64,000 nucleotides of DNA from Sodiomyces alkalinus F11 (lineage: Eukaryota; Ascomycota; Sordariomycetes; Glomerellales; Plectosphaerellaceae). This document shows positions 25,101 through 35,200 of this stretch, one piece after another. The translations under genes and the position numbers were made by a program. The DNA lies in contig NW_021167095.1 of assembly GCF_003711515.1 (NCBI RefSeq), positions 62,001-126,000 of the forward strand. Reading direction: 5' to 3'. How positions within the stretch are numbered: position 1 is the first letter of the stretch; every line of letters starts with the position of its first letter. The notes beneath the pieces were generated by a model. The model did not search any database and had not been told where the DNA came from. It saw only the letters and a list, made by a program, of their open reading frames with translations.

Positions 25101-26962
25101 ATCTATAATACCTACCGCGAGGCCTATATTACGGCCGGGCTTCTACACGATAACCGTTACTGGGTTACCTATTTTAAGGAGGCCGGTATTTCGAAGACCG
25201 GGCGTGCGTTACGGGAGCTATTTATCGTCGCTTTAATCCACGGAGATATTTCCGGTCTATTATGAATCTAGGAGAGGTTTACGGAGTCTATATACGATAA
25301 CCTGCCTTATACGCTATAGCGCTAATACTTCCGATATCTTACTAATTTAAAACGCCCGTATATCGATTACGGTCTTTATCTTATATACTCGCGGCTCCTT
25401 AAGGTAAGTAGGATAATTATAGAGTTTAGGGTACTAGGGCCTTTATATAACTAGCGCTATACGACCGGTAATATATTCTTAGTTATAGAGATTTACGATC
25501 GCGATACCTAGACTAGGGTATACGAATATATTCACCGCCGCTTTAACTAGGGCTAGGCTACTGTTTTTAGCTAGGTTAAAGCTATAGTTAAGTCTCGCCG
25601 CGGTTATTCCTTCTTATAAGGACCTAGTGGCACGGGTAAGACCTTCGTATACCGTGGTCTCTACGCCTATTTCCGGTCTCGCGGGTAGATTATCCTTTAT
25701 GTAGCCTTATCTAATATCGTGGCTATTCTTCTTAAGGGTAGCTATATAGCTTATTCGCGGTTTAAAATCCCTTTATAGGTTAATAACTCCTTGACGTATA
25801 GCGTGCTAAAGAATTCGGACCTTATAACGCTATTATAGGAGACTTCTCTTATTATTTAGGATAAGGTCTATATATAGTATAAGTTCTGTTTTAAGGCCGT
25901 TAAATATACGTTACGGGATATACTAAGCTACGATAATCTATTTAGCGGTATTCCGGTTATTTTCGGAGGCGATTTTACCTAGATCCTGCCCGTTATTCGG
26001 AATAGTAGTCGGTCGTAGATTATATATGCCTGCTTCTAGCGGTCCTTTATCTAGCTATAACTCCGAATTCTTAGCCTAACAGAGAATATACGGGTTACTT
26101 TTACTAATCTTAATAATTAGGCGTTTATTTAGTAGTTACGGGATCTCTCCTATAATACTACTCTTCACGGGTCTATTTACCTTCTCCTTACTATCACGAC
26201 TCTTTACGATATTATCCGTCTTTATAGGCGTATTTACCCGATGATTTTACTAGATTAGGCGTTATCGGACTATATAGTCTTTATTAACCGCGTTACTCTA
26301 ATAACTCGTAATACTACTATTACGGAGATTAATAGCTAGATACTCGGGCGCTTACCTGGCTAATCGCGCGTTTACCGGGCCGAAAATTCGGTCGCTAATT
26401 AGGCAGAGAATACTAATAGCCTTATACCGGATCTAGCCCCGGAGCTTTTAATATAATTATAATTCGCTTTTATCCCGCTAGTATATCTTAAGCTAAAGGT
26501 CGGCGTCCCCGTTATACTTATACAGAACCTAAGCCCGTGGTATAGTTTATATAACGGTATACGTATAGTTTTTTTACGGATAGTACGGAATACGCTAGAG
26601 GTAAAGGTCTTATAAGGATTATACACTGGCGAGGTTATATGTATCCCCCGTATCTACTTAGATTCTAATAAGGAAGATTACCCGTATATTATCCGCCGCT
26701 ATTAATTCCCGCTACTGCTTTATTTCGCGATAACGATTAGTAAGTCGTAGGGCTAGTTATTTGATACCGTTAGCGTGGATTTCCGGCAATACGCCTTTAC
26801 TCAAGCTTAGGTTTATATTACGATATCGAGGATTATAGATATTAGGAATCTGTTTATTTTATTACAGGCCGATAACAGTTATGGCGGTAGGTAGGCTTAG
26901 TCGTAGGTCAGCTAGAGTATATCTAATATCGTATACCTAGAGGTCTTAATAGATTCTTTTTA
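22196..26962 (+). pseudogene. Helitron Rep/helicase (RepHel) remnant
   Basis: Pro-rich N-terminus (22200-22340), then a probable short intron ending TTTTCTGCAG at 22750. A PRFGTC-like Helitron N-terminal block follows (22775-23050). The Helitron_like_N Rep domain (about 23690-24250) has FMTFTANPT at 23875-23905. The HUH site reads LYYYI at 24080-24094, where PHxHI is expected. The two Rep tyrosines survive in YIYKYVYKGSDR (24584-24618). The C-terminal PIF1-type helicase has GPSGTGKT at 25620-25643 and a Walker B altered to D-K near 25858. TENIRVTFTN lies near 26080 and VYITISR near 26815, ending about 26962. It is full length but dead. Confidence 0.92.
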
Positions 26963-27240
26963 AGAGTTACTTCTACGATTATAGTAATCTACTATAGTAA
27001 CTAGCAGATCGATAACGCGGTCGGGTTTCTTTATTATATAGCCTATATTAAGGGTAGATAGAGTAACGAAGTAAACTACCTATTCCTGCCGGACTATAAA
27101 TATAAAAATAAAATAACCATAAACCCTTTATAAAATAGTAAAGCAAAAAAAGAAAAGCCTATCTTAATTCTCCGCCAGGATACTATTCTCTTGGATAGCG
27201 ATTATATTCTTATAGTACTAGATTAACTGCTTCTTCTATG
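26963..27240. other. Helitron downstream sequence, no gene seen
   Basis: RIP-altered and AT-rich, with no recognisable domain. Probably 3' untranslated sequence of the RepHel gene. Confidence 0.4.
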
Positions 27241-27570
27241 CTATCGTTATACCGGTAAGGAGTATCACGGCTGGTATTCTAATATTACCGAAGGTTATTA
27301 TAAGCGGGGCGAGGGGCGCGGGCGTGGCGGCCATGGGCGTGGCAGGCGTGGCAGTGGCTGTATTTATACCCGAAGCACCGGCGATAGTTATAATAGTCAG
27401 GGGGAGAGAGGGGGNNNNNNNNNNAGCCGTAGTTACGGTCTTTACCGTCTTAGAAGGCGTTACGGTTCTCCCTTAGAAGAGGCGGGAGTAGTGGTGGCGA
27501 TGGCGGTAGTATTATTATCGGCCCGGGGGGGGGCGATACGAATATTTACGGCCTTCCGAATTAAAATAGT
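27241..27570 (+). pseudogene. Gly/Arg-rich (RGG-like) coding fragment interrupted by an assembly gap
   Basis: One frame reads EYHGWYSNITEGYYKRGEGR and continues as a dense G-R-G-G tract (27300-27360), then Ser/Tyr/Gly. After the gap a related Gly/Arg/Ser stretch appears (27425-27560), possibly out of register. The stretch 27310-27365 keeps normal CA/TG steps, unlike its surroundings. Such tails occur in RNA-binding and gag-like proteins, but no folded domain is visible and the family is unknown. It could be a second Helitron gene or captured host sequence. Confidence 0.4.
27415..27424. other. Assembly gap (10 N)
   Basis: Ten N bases between two G-rich runs (gggggagagaggggg and agccgtag). The true missing length is unknown. 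Confidence 1.
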
Positions 27571-28175
27571 AGTTATTATAGCTACCGTTAGCGACTCTCG
27601 AGAATATATAGTAACAGGCGAAAGGACCGTCTTTCTTACTATAATACTTATAATCTATCTAGAGGTCGCCGACGATTATTATTATAATAGCCTTTTAATT
27701 AGCCGGGCGACTAAGGTTAAGGTCTTTATCCTCCCGTAATAAAAGGTTCTATTTAGCCTCAATTAATAATATCGGTTAGTATATAATAAGATAGTAGGTA
27801 AGTTAGTAACCTGCCCGAATAACGCATATAGTATTAAGGGCCCTAGTAGCTTTATAGCCGTTATTATATATAAGGTCGAGAACCTTATTATAGTTAACTG
27901 TGCGGCTATCCTTTATAGGTATTATTTACTAAATACACGTGTTAGAGGAGGAGGCCAGCGTATTACGTATAGGCGGGCGAGTAGGCGTGCGAGCGGGTAA
28001 GGTAATAGGCAAGGTAGCGATAAAGGCTGCGGTAGAGGCGGCGGGTAATATAGGGTAGGAGGCGGCAGTTAAGTTATCGGGTAATAGGGACCGGGATTCC
28101 TATAAATCGATAAAGGAGTTAGATAAGGCGGGCGGTATACTACGAATTACGGTTAGTATCGTCGCTTTTTATAGG
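27571..28175. other. No gene seen; G-rich, partly purine-biased filler
   Basis: Contains a gggggggg run at 27526-27535 just before it, and Gly/Arg-like runs at 27940-28070 (ggaggaggcc, gggcgagtaggcgtgcgagcggg). No domain is recognised and RIP-type stops are frequent. Confidence 0.4.
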
Positions 28176-28180
28176 GTTAA

Positions 28181-28583
28181 TAATACGCCCACGGCGTACT
28201 ATAGATACTAGATAAGGTCTAGGAACCGCGTTCTATAGCTGTCCACCGTTAGAACAGTGTTCTACGGCGGTCCACTATTAGAACCGTGTTCTACGGCGGT
28301 CTACCGTTAGAACCGTATTCCACGGCGGTCCACCGTTAAAACCGCGTTTTATAGCGGTTTACTATTAAAGCCCGGGTCTATGGTTACCGAGCTAAAATAT
28401 CCTTAGGGTTCCCCTATAGATATATTAGTTCGGGGCTTTACCCCTTAGTTTAGAGAAGATATCTTTATTATACCTTATAGTTTATAGTAAAGGTTACCCC
28501 TTAAGAAAAGCCTAGCTTATAGGTCCTAGAGTACTAGCTAGCTAGGGATATACCTAGTAAGGGCATATTAAATAGTAGTAATT
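28181..28583 (+). repeat. Left terminal inverted repeat
   Basis: From TAATACGCCC to AAATAGTAGTAA. It includes the sequence TACTATAGATACTAGATAAG, the 29-bp minisatellite (28241-28386) and a block ending near CTAGCTAGGGATATACC. Reverse complement of 30599-31030. Confidence 0.88.
28241..28386. repeat. 29-bp minisatellite in the left TIR
   Basis: Five units of the type TCCACCGTTAGAACCGTGTT + CTACGGCGG (29 bp), diverging by C/T and G/A changes. Each unit has internal dyad symmetry (GAACCGTGTTC-like). Confidence 0.88.
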
Positions 28584-28669
28584 AAGCTTTGAGATAAGGT
28601 TTGTATACTACCGCCCGGCGCGGACTATATATACTAAGACTAAATAGATATAAGGCGTGTTAGACGAAG

Positions 28670-29225
28670 ACGCCTCCCCTTTAATAGGTTTAGGCGTAGA
28701 ATAATAAAGGGAACTACTATTAAGTGTAGGAATAGCGACTATACTAACCTGTCCTAGCCGTGGAACCCGAGCTTTAACACCGCGATAACCTTCCTAATAA
28801 TCACTAATCGGCGTAGGCGACTATACTAACCTACTCCGATGCTAACCGTTTATAACGATCGCTAAAGGGCGTAGGATAGCGACTATACTATCCTATATAC
28901 TAGCGTCCTCTATAGAACTAGAGTCCCGATAGAACTATAGGGTACTAAACCCCTAATCGCCTCCCCTTTACTAGGTCTAGGCGCGGAGTATACTAGGGAA
29001 TCTAAAGTCGTTAGTTAAGCGTAGGAATAGCGCCTATACTAACCTATACTAGCACCCACTATAGATCTCTAGCTCTAATATGATATAAATCTTCCTAATA
29101 ATCGTAGCGATAACCGTTCTAACGATTATTAATGGCATAGGATAACGACTATACTATCTTATATACTAGTATCCTCCGTAGAACCGGAGCTCCGGTAAAA
29201 GAACTATAGGGCATATTAATCCCCC
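28670..29225. repeat. Tandem duplication of a roughly 280-bp unit inside the TIR element
   Basis: Unit 1 is about 28670-28960, unit 2 about 28965-29225. Both start with cgcctcccctttA(A/C)TAGG(T), contain GCGTAGGAATAGCG-CTATACTAACCT, and end with agaactatagggNNNtaa. Shorter repeats of gactatactaacct recur inside each unit. Confidence 0.75.
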
Positions 29226-29290
29226 CCTTTTTTACTGTAGCACCGAGCCAATTAATAATTCCCCCCCCTTTTTTTTTCCCCTTTTCCCCC
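29221..29290. repeat. C/T homopolymer tracts
   Basis: Runs ccccccctttttt at 29221-29233 and cccccccctttttttttcccc at about 29262-29288. Confidence 0.9.
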
Positions 29291-29643
29291 GGAGTATAAG
29301 AGGAGCTAGCCTCTCCTTACTATAATCTTCCCTTTACCCGTACTTCGCGGAGAATATTTTCCTCTTAACGCGGCTCGCCTTTATCCGACTAGCTAAATAT
29401 ACCGAGAATATCCGAGGCTAGCGGCGTAATAACCCTAAAAGGAAAAGCGTAGAACTAGTATCCGTGTAAGAGGCTATATATCCTAAAGCTTAGGGGGTAT
29501 AATCTAGCCTTTATCGGATTTACCTAAGGCTCCTTAATTATCCTCCCTATTAAAGGGAGAGCTTCCCCTATTCTACTAGTCTTTATCGGATTTACCCGAG
29601 GTTCCCTTAGCTTACCCTCCTTATAGCAGACTCGCTGTTAACC

Positions 29644-30546
29644 ATGACCGATAAGTGTACTAAGGCCACCCTCTGTTTACGGGCTATAGCACGTATACCG
29701 CTATATCCGATATTCCCGACCGGGACCCTAAATATCTCTCGGACTTCCGGATAATACCGTGGAAGGCCGTGGCACTACGCTCGGATTCTCTACGGCGTAA
29801 TATCCTTAAACGGCTAGACGGCCTATTAAACGGAAGAACCGGCGAAGTAACAGAATATCGTGGTTTACCGTCTCCCCTTAACGTATCTCCGTTATTTTAT
29901 AACGTATACTCCTTTCCTTTCCCTTCTTTCCTTTCCCTTCTTCCTTTTCCCTTTTTCCCTTTCCCTTCTTCCCTTTCCTTTCTTTCCTATCTATTATAAA
30001 CACGATGGCCGCTAAAGGAGGCCCGCGGGATATAGGGCTTATATCGCCCGGGGTAGATACTTAGGGATATTAGTTTATAAACTATCTATAGGATACGGGT
30101 AGGTATTATAGTGTTACGTAATTATAGGAGAGCCGTATAAGGGCGTGGATAACCGCGGATAGAGTACTTAGTCCGGTAAAAGAGTGACTAGATTAATAGA
30201 ACGTGTGGATACCGTAAGAAGCTATAGAGGCATAGAAGTCGAGTGAATAACCTCCGCGATATATTAAAAAAGACGGAGGCGCTAAAGGCCGCTATTCTAG
30301 GCGACGCCTAGATAACCCTAAATAGTAGTGGATATCTAAAGAATACCACGGTAACCCGTAAAGCGGTTAGGAGGCATAAAACTAGCCGCGTTACCTAGAG
30401 TATAAAGGAGGAAGGATTAGAAGAACTATACTCGTGACCGAAACTATCAATCTCTCCGCTATAATTACCACGGCGCTCCACGTAAATCTAAAAATAATAA
30501 CTAAACAGGCTTACGAGATTTCACCGCGTTACTATAACCTCGTAAG
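29644..30546 (+). pseudogene. Unidentified decayed gene(s) inside the TIR element
   Basis: Two coding-like segments. The first (about 29695-29905) reads in one open frame with YLSDFRIIPWKAVALRSDSL. A pyrimidine tract (29908-29990) follows, then a second frame from ATG 30005 (MAAKGGPRDIGLISPGVDT) to a stop at 30546. This is about 180 codons interrupted almost only by TAG/TAA and one TGA, each one C-to-T step from Gln or Arg codons. That pattern says a real protein gene was RIP-killed. The protein would be basic and Gln-rich. No transposase DDE motif or other domain is recognised, and function is unknown. The two segments may be exons of one gene. Confidence 0.5.
29908..29990 (+). repeat. Pyrimidine (CTTTCCC) tract
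   Basis: Repeated ctttcccttctttcc-like units on the plus strand. Could be a simple repeat or the polypyrimidine part of an intron between the two decayed coding segments. Confidence 0.8.
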
Positions 30547-30598
30547 TTCCTAGACCACTACCTCTTATAGTTTTCCGTATTATAAGAAGTTTCCTCGT

Positions 30599-31030
30599 AG
30601 TTACTACTATTTAATACGTCTTTACCAGGTATATCCCTGGCTAGCTAGTACTCTAGGACCTATAAGCCAGGCTTTTCTTAAGAGGTAACCTTTACTACAG
30701 AATTTAAGGTATAATAAAGATATCTTTTCTAAACTAAGGGGTAAAGCCCTAAACTAATATATCTATAAAGGAGCCCCGGGAATACTTCGGCTTAATAACC
30801 GTGGACCCCGGCTTTAACGGTAAACCCCTATAAAACATAGTTCTAATAGTAGACTACCGTGGAATACGGTTCTTATAGTGGACCGCCGTGGAACGCGGTT
30901 CTAATAGTAGACCGCCGTAGAACACGGTTCTAACGGTGGACCGCTATAGAATATAGTTCTAATAGTGGACCGTCGTGGAACGCGGTTCCTATACCTTATC
31001 TAGTATCTATAGTACGCTATAGGCGTATTA
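30599..31030 (-). repeat. Right terminal inverted repeat
   Basis: Reverse complement of 28181-28583. It contains the minisatellite at about 30840-30987 and ends GGCGTATTA followed by the GTTAA flank. Confidence 0.88.
30840..30987. repeat. 29-bp minisatellite in the right TIR
   Basis: Five units of the form TTCTAATAGTGGACCGCCGT + GGAACGCGG, the complement of the left-arm units. The order of variants differs from the left arm. Confidence 0.88.
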
Positions 31031-31035
31031 GTTAA

Positions 31036-31364
31036 GGCGTGTATTTATATCCCTAACTTATATAACGGCGAGGCTATAACTGCTTGAACCGGAAAGGAGG
31101 GAGGGATATTTAAATAAATAGAAAAAACCTAGTACTTAGCGGCGCTATAACGGTTAATTAATTACGATCTTTAGCCTGTAAATAAAGTAATTATAGTATC
31201 GGAAACAGAGGAAAACTTTATCGCGATAATAAAAGAGTTACTAAAGACCGTTATTATAGCGTGGAAAATAGTAAATAATAGTAAAATAAAAGAAGGCAGG
31301 CGTTTTACGGTTATTGTTCGATTATTTTCGGTTATTTAGTTGTTATAGGGCATGTTATACAAAA
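31036..31364. other. No gene seen; AT-rich spacer
   Basis: Short charged frames (for example around 31150-31300) with no recognisable product. Probably part of the Helitron or other host element 3' region. Confidence 0.35.
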
Positions 31365-31388
31365 CCCCCCCCCTAACAGGGGGGGGGG
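31365..31388. repeat. C9-TAACA-G10 perfect hairpin
   Basis: Nine C, loop TAACA, ten G: a perfect stem made only of C-G pairs. Confidence 0.97.
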
Positions 31389-31393
31389 TGCGA

Positions 31394-31430
31394 GCTTAGC
31401 GGCGTTGCCCGTAGGGCAACCTGCGAAGCT
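31394..31430 (+). repeat. Strong stem-loop, possible Helitron 3'-terminal hairpin
   Basis: The inner stem GTTGCCC-GTA-GGGCAAC (31404-31420) is extended by outer arms AGCTT...AAGCT (31394-31398 and 31426-31430). A GC hairpin close to the 3' end on the same strand as RepHel is the Helitron pattern. However, the bases after it (CTTATATT) do not give the usual CTRR, so this is inference. Confidence 0.55.
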
Positions 31431-31432
31431 TA

Positions 31433-31650
31433 TATTGGATTAACGCCGCGATAAGTAAAGCTGTGATGGATTAACGCCGTGTTAGACTAAGGAATGTTGG
31501 ATTAACGCTGTGATAATCGACGTTATTATAGAGTGTTGGATTAACGCCGCGATAATCGACGCTGCGATAGATTAATGATTAATGTTGCGATAGAGTATTG
31601 AATTAATGCCGTGATAGATTAGCGCCGTGATAGATTTAACGATAGTTACG
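31433..31650. repeat. Degenerate GGATTAACGCCGYGATAA minisatellite
   Basis: At least seven imperfect units of (T)TGGATTAACGCCGCGATAA with variable spacers (ATCGACG, AGTGT). It keeps many TG steps, so it is less RIP-altered than its surroundings. Confidence 0.85.
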
Positions 31651-31883
31651 TCGTGGGTATTAACGAGGACGCTAAATTAACGGGCGAAATCAACGATATT
31701 TAGAGCCTAGGTAGGCGTGGTGTATATACGGGAACGACTATAGCTATAGAATCTAGAGGAGGTCCTAACAGAGTATTTTACAACGCTAAAGGTTAAAATT
31801 AAAGGAGGCTACGGAACGATTAAACCGTCGGCCTACTAGGAATAGCTTTAATAGGCTAACTGCTAGTATAGCTATTAAGGGGA
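31651..31883 (+). mobile_element. 3' tail of a Copia-1-related element
   Basis: Similar to the end of Copia-1 (7720-7946): shared cctaggtaggcgtg and gaatagctttaat-ggctaact blocks. It ends in a purine tract (aagggga) before an LTR start. It differs more from Copia-1 A than A and B differ from each other, so it is a separate subfamily. Confidence 0.7.
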
Positions 31884-32124
31884 TATATTGGATAGGCTAT
31901 AAGACTAACAGTTACGTAACGGGCACGGATTTAACCGAAGGATTATAATCTCGGTTATCCGGGTAGACACCTATAGAATCTTCACTATATATATCAGAAT
32001 ATAAATAAGGTATACGGAATTATATGTCTATTTATCTAAGTGAAGTTTGTGATACTTTACGGGGATGTCTAACTATACGGACAAAGCAGGGGAAATGACG
32101 GTGGATATATAGGATCGAGGTACT
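31884..32124 (+). repeat. LTR-X (3' LTR of the Copia-1-related element), interrupted
   Basis: Begins TATATTGGATAGG (RIP form of TGTGTTGGATAGG) and is related to the Copia-1 LTR over its first half. It is cut at GAGGTACT by the solo Copia-1 LTR. The sequence that should follow (CCACACATCTAATATAATAT...) is found at 38744-38806 beyond the nested Copia-2 B. Confidence 0.7.
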
Positions 32125-32327
32125 TGTCGAACAGACCATAGTCTTTTCGATTACGTAATGGGCCGGATTGCCAAGAGTACAGTCCGGGTTAACGCTTGCA
32201 GAATCTGCACCATATAAAATACGGTGGCAGCGTTTCCCTGACGGTCTGACACAGTTACAATTGTACACAATTGCCTTAACCAATTTTGACCTATTTTGTG
32301 ACGATTTTGACTACGCGTTATCTGACA
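32125..32327 (+). repeat. Solo Copia-1 LTR with little RIP
   Basis: 203 bp, TGTCGAACAGACC...TTATCTGACA, with no internal element attached. It keeps many CA/TG steps (for example ttgcagaatctgcaccatat), unlike the full copies. A TATA-like TATAAAATA is conserved. The 83-codon minus-strand open stretch (32032-32283) is chance within the LTRs. Confidence 0.88.
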
Positions 32328-32330
32328 GTA

Positions 32331-32604
32331 TGTCGCACGTCAAATAGCACTTGGATAATCAACTTAGTAGAGCAGAAATCTCGTGTGTGTGTATTATGTT
32401 AAGTTATATCTATATAAGTCTCTTATACCCTTAATTTAGGTAGTAAAGACTCTGTTATAGGTACTATGTTATTTGGATCCTATCCGGTCTTTTCCGGTAT
32501 CCGCCCCTGTTATATCCTGATGCCCGAGGCCCGAAGCCCTTAGTTAGGGAGTGGATCCCCCCTAGATCCCTTATAGACCACGTTATAGTCCTGCCTATAC
32601 GATA
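32331..32604 (-). repeat. Copia-2 B 3' LTR
   Basis: 274 bp. On the plus strand it starts TGTCGCACGTCAAATAGCAC and ends in a RIP form of CCTATACGACA. Less RIP-altered at its left edge than the 5' LTR. Confidence 0.93.
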
Positions 32605-34849
32605 TACCCCCTTAGTTAAGGTGGGTCTTCCTAGGTTAACTAACTAATCAGAGCCTTCGGTTTAAACTAAACGCTCGTAGCGTTTCTATTATAAAATCAA
32701 TAGTTAAGGGAAAAAGGCCGTTATAAAAGGGATTTAAATCCGCCCTATTTAACCGTTTAATTTAATTCTATTTGAATTAGTTCCTTAATCCTGATTAGCC
32801 GGATCTACTTAATCGGATCTATATCTATCGCATCTTCTACGCCCTCGGGGGCCTTCGTTACGGCTGCTTTAGCGCGTTTAATCTCTTCGTGTAGTCGTTT
32901 AGACCACTTAATACGGTCCTTTTAATCCGTTAAATTAAGCTATTACTATAGTCTTTTAAGCACTGCCTCCGGTAGTGCCTTTATTAAACCGTCCGCAATT
33001 ATCTCCTTCGTGTTAACGTACCTAACCTTAAAGAGGCCCTGCTATACTAACTAACGCGCCTACTAATTATAAATATGGACGTGCCGTAGCCGTATTCGTA
33101 GACGTTATGCCTTTTTATTAACGAGGTTAATAGTCTATTAATTATCGTAGTATAGCTATAGTTACTATTAGTCTAACTAAAGCTCTAAATCCCTTAATAT
33201 CCGGCTAATAAATAACGTCTTTTTAGCCGCCTTTATAAGAGCGAGTAGTTCCGATTCTATTAACGATATTATAACCGTCGGTTACTTGCCCGCCTTCTAG
33301 TTAACGGTTCCCCCAAAGGGCTTTATCGTATATCCTTATAAACTTTTGCGGTCTGGATTATCCCTAAAGGCCGCGTCGCTTATTATTAGGAAAAGCCTAT
33401 CCCCGCTGAATTCTAGGTAGTAGTGTTTCGTGTGGTATAGGAATAGTAGCAGTTATTAAGCCCTCTTAAGATAGTTAGAGGAGGGATTAATATTATATTA
33501 GGAAAGCTTCGAATAGGCGAACGCGATATCGGGTCTTATTATAATAGCGGCGTATATAATAGAACCGATTATACCCTAGTATTAGCGGACCTTAGGAATC
33601 GACGCGCGGGTGCCGTTACAGGGTATTACCGGCTCCGTAGATAATAAGACCTTTAGTGGTTTTCGGCAGAGTATATCTACGTAGTAGTTAACCGCGATCT
33701 TCTCCATATAAAAGGATTATAATAGCCATAGCCTACGGGTGGCTCTATCCCTCAGGACCTTAATTCCCAGGAACTAACGGATTTCTTCGCCTCCTAATAA
33801 CCTATAGCTTCGCTTAAGGGCGGCCTTAAAGTCGTCGGTATTAGTCTTACGGTCTTTATAGTATATAAGTCCGATATCGTCGACGTAGAAAAATAGAATT
33901 AAACCGTCGCGGATTATAATATAGGGGTTATTAGGTATAGCCGTGAATCCTATCCTTTATAGCGTACCGCTAAACTCCTCTTACTATAGTAGTAGCGATA
34001 CCCTTAAGCCGAAGAGGGCTTTCCGTAGTAGTAGTATCTTACCTGGCACTTTATAGCCTTACGGTATCTTTATAAATACCTCTTCTTTAAGGCTGGCATT
34101 AACGAACGCGTTAATAGCATTAAACTGCCTTATCTCTAGGTTAAGTCGGGCGGCGATAGCTATTAGTATATAGAAGGACCGCGAGGCTAGCGTTACGGCA
34201 TACTTATCTTTAGTCTCTAACCGTTTTTATTAATCCCCTTAGACTACGAGGCGTGCCTTATACTTAAGGAGGATGCCCTCCTTATTAAATTAATAGTTGT
34301 ATACCTACCTACAGGCGAGGACTTATTACTTATTAGCCTAATTACTACCTACCTCCTACTAATAGCCTATCTATTAGTGCCCCTCGAGGTATTCCCCCTT
34401 AGCCTATAACTATTACTCCTAGAGTGGGTAGACGCGTATATCGCGGTAGTGGTTTAGTAGAGGCGGGAGATCCTCGCGGGTTATATACGATAGCGATAGC
34501 GGCTAGGAGGTGTAAGGGGAATCTATAACACCGATATCGTCGTTAATAGCTTACTTCCTCGCGCGTATAGGGTTATAAGTCCTTCTAGCGTTAAAGAACG
34601 CCTCCTAGGCGTTATTATTCTATACCTTCTCGGTTTTATAGATGCTTACGATAGATAGGCGCGCGGGTAATAGGCGCGCGGCCGACGGGCACCCCTTAGG
34701 GGTATCCCCGGCTATCCGTTAGTAGTTATCGTGTTCTTCCACCTTAACGCCCCTGACCACTGCTAACGCTATAAGGAACGCGCGCGCGGGGTCTTCCGGG
34801 GATATTAGAGGCGTGGGAAACGGTTTAAACCTCGTAGTGGTAAACCGTA

Positions 34850-35200
34850 AAGTGTCCGTAGTAATAGCGGTAGCCTCTCCCGTAATAATAACAGTGTTAT
34901 CGCCTTCACCCATAGTAATAGCGGTAGTATAGTCTTCTCCTATAGTAATAGCAGTATCCGTAATAATAGCGGTGCTATTGTCTATAGTAATAGTAATAGC
35001 CTCTCCCGTAGTAATAATAATAGGGTTAAAGGTACGAGGTTCTAAATCTATAGCCTAGGTATTAGGCTATAGATTTAGAACCTCGTCTATAATAATAGTA
35101 GTAGCCTCTCTTATAGTAATAGCGATAGCCTCGTGTTTATCCGTAGTAATAGCGGTAGTATCGCCTTTACCCGTAGTAATAGCGGTAGCGTTAGAGTCTT
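34850..35200 (-). repeat. Copia-2 B linker minisatellite
   Basis: Same array as 9440-9830, with different unit order and number. It includes the 45-bp palindrome. Confidence 0.75.
35038..35082. repeat. 45-bp palindrome in Copia-2 B
   Basis: GGTTCTAAATCTATAGCCTA/TAGGCTATAGATTTAGAACC, same site as 9659-9703, absent from copy C. Confidence 0.8.

Larger units (their letters stand above)
21988..28180 (+). mobile_element. Helitron (autonomous type, decayed); ends uncertain
   Basis: Plus-strand rolling-circle transposon recognised by its Rep-helicase gene (about 22200-26962). The 5' end is not defined; the left neighbour is the Gypsy-1 B LTR. The 3' end may be as far right as the hairpins near 31400, in which case the TIR element 28181-31030 is nested in it. 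No CTRR end was confirmed. The right limit given here is only the start of the TIR element. Confidence 0.75.
28181..31030. mobile_element. DNA element with long terminal inverted repeats carrying a minisatellite
   Basis: Termini TAATACGCC...GGCGTATTA, flanked on both sides by GTTAA (28176-28180 and 31031-31035), a candidate 5-bp target duplication. The inverted repeats are about 403 bp (28181-28583) and 432 bp (30599-31030) and match along their length apart from RIP-type changes. The interior holds a tandem duplication, homopolymer C/T tracts, a pyrimidine tract and two decayed reading frames. No transposase motif was recognised, so the superfamily is unknown and the element may be non-autonomous. 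Long TIRs recall Mutator-like or foldback elements, but the flank repeat is shorter than a Mutator duplication. Confidence 0.8.

Noticed and set aside
27415..27424. Low-complexity biological feature
   Set aside because: It is a run of N, an assembly gap.
28241..28386. CRISPR-like array
   Set aside because: The 29-bp units are contiguous without unique spacers and recur in inverted form in the other TIR; it is a minisatellite in a eukaryotic element.
29769..29999. 76-codon open stretch ending in Phe/Pro/Ser repeats
   Set aside because: The C-terminal half is translation of the pyrimidine tract; only the first part is kept as decayed coding sequence in the TIR element.
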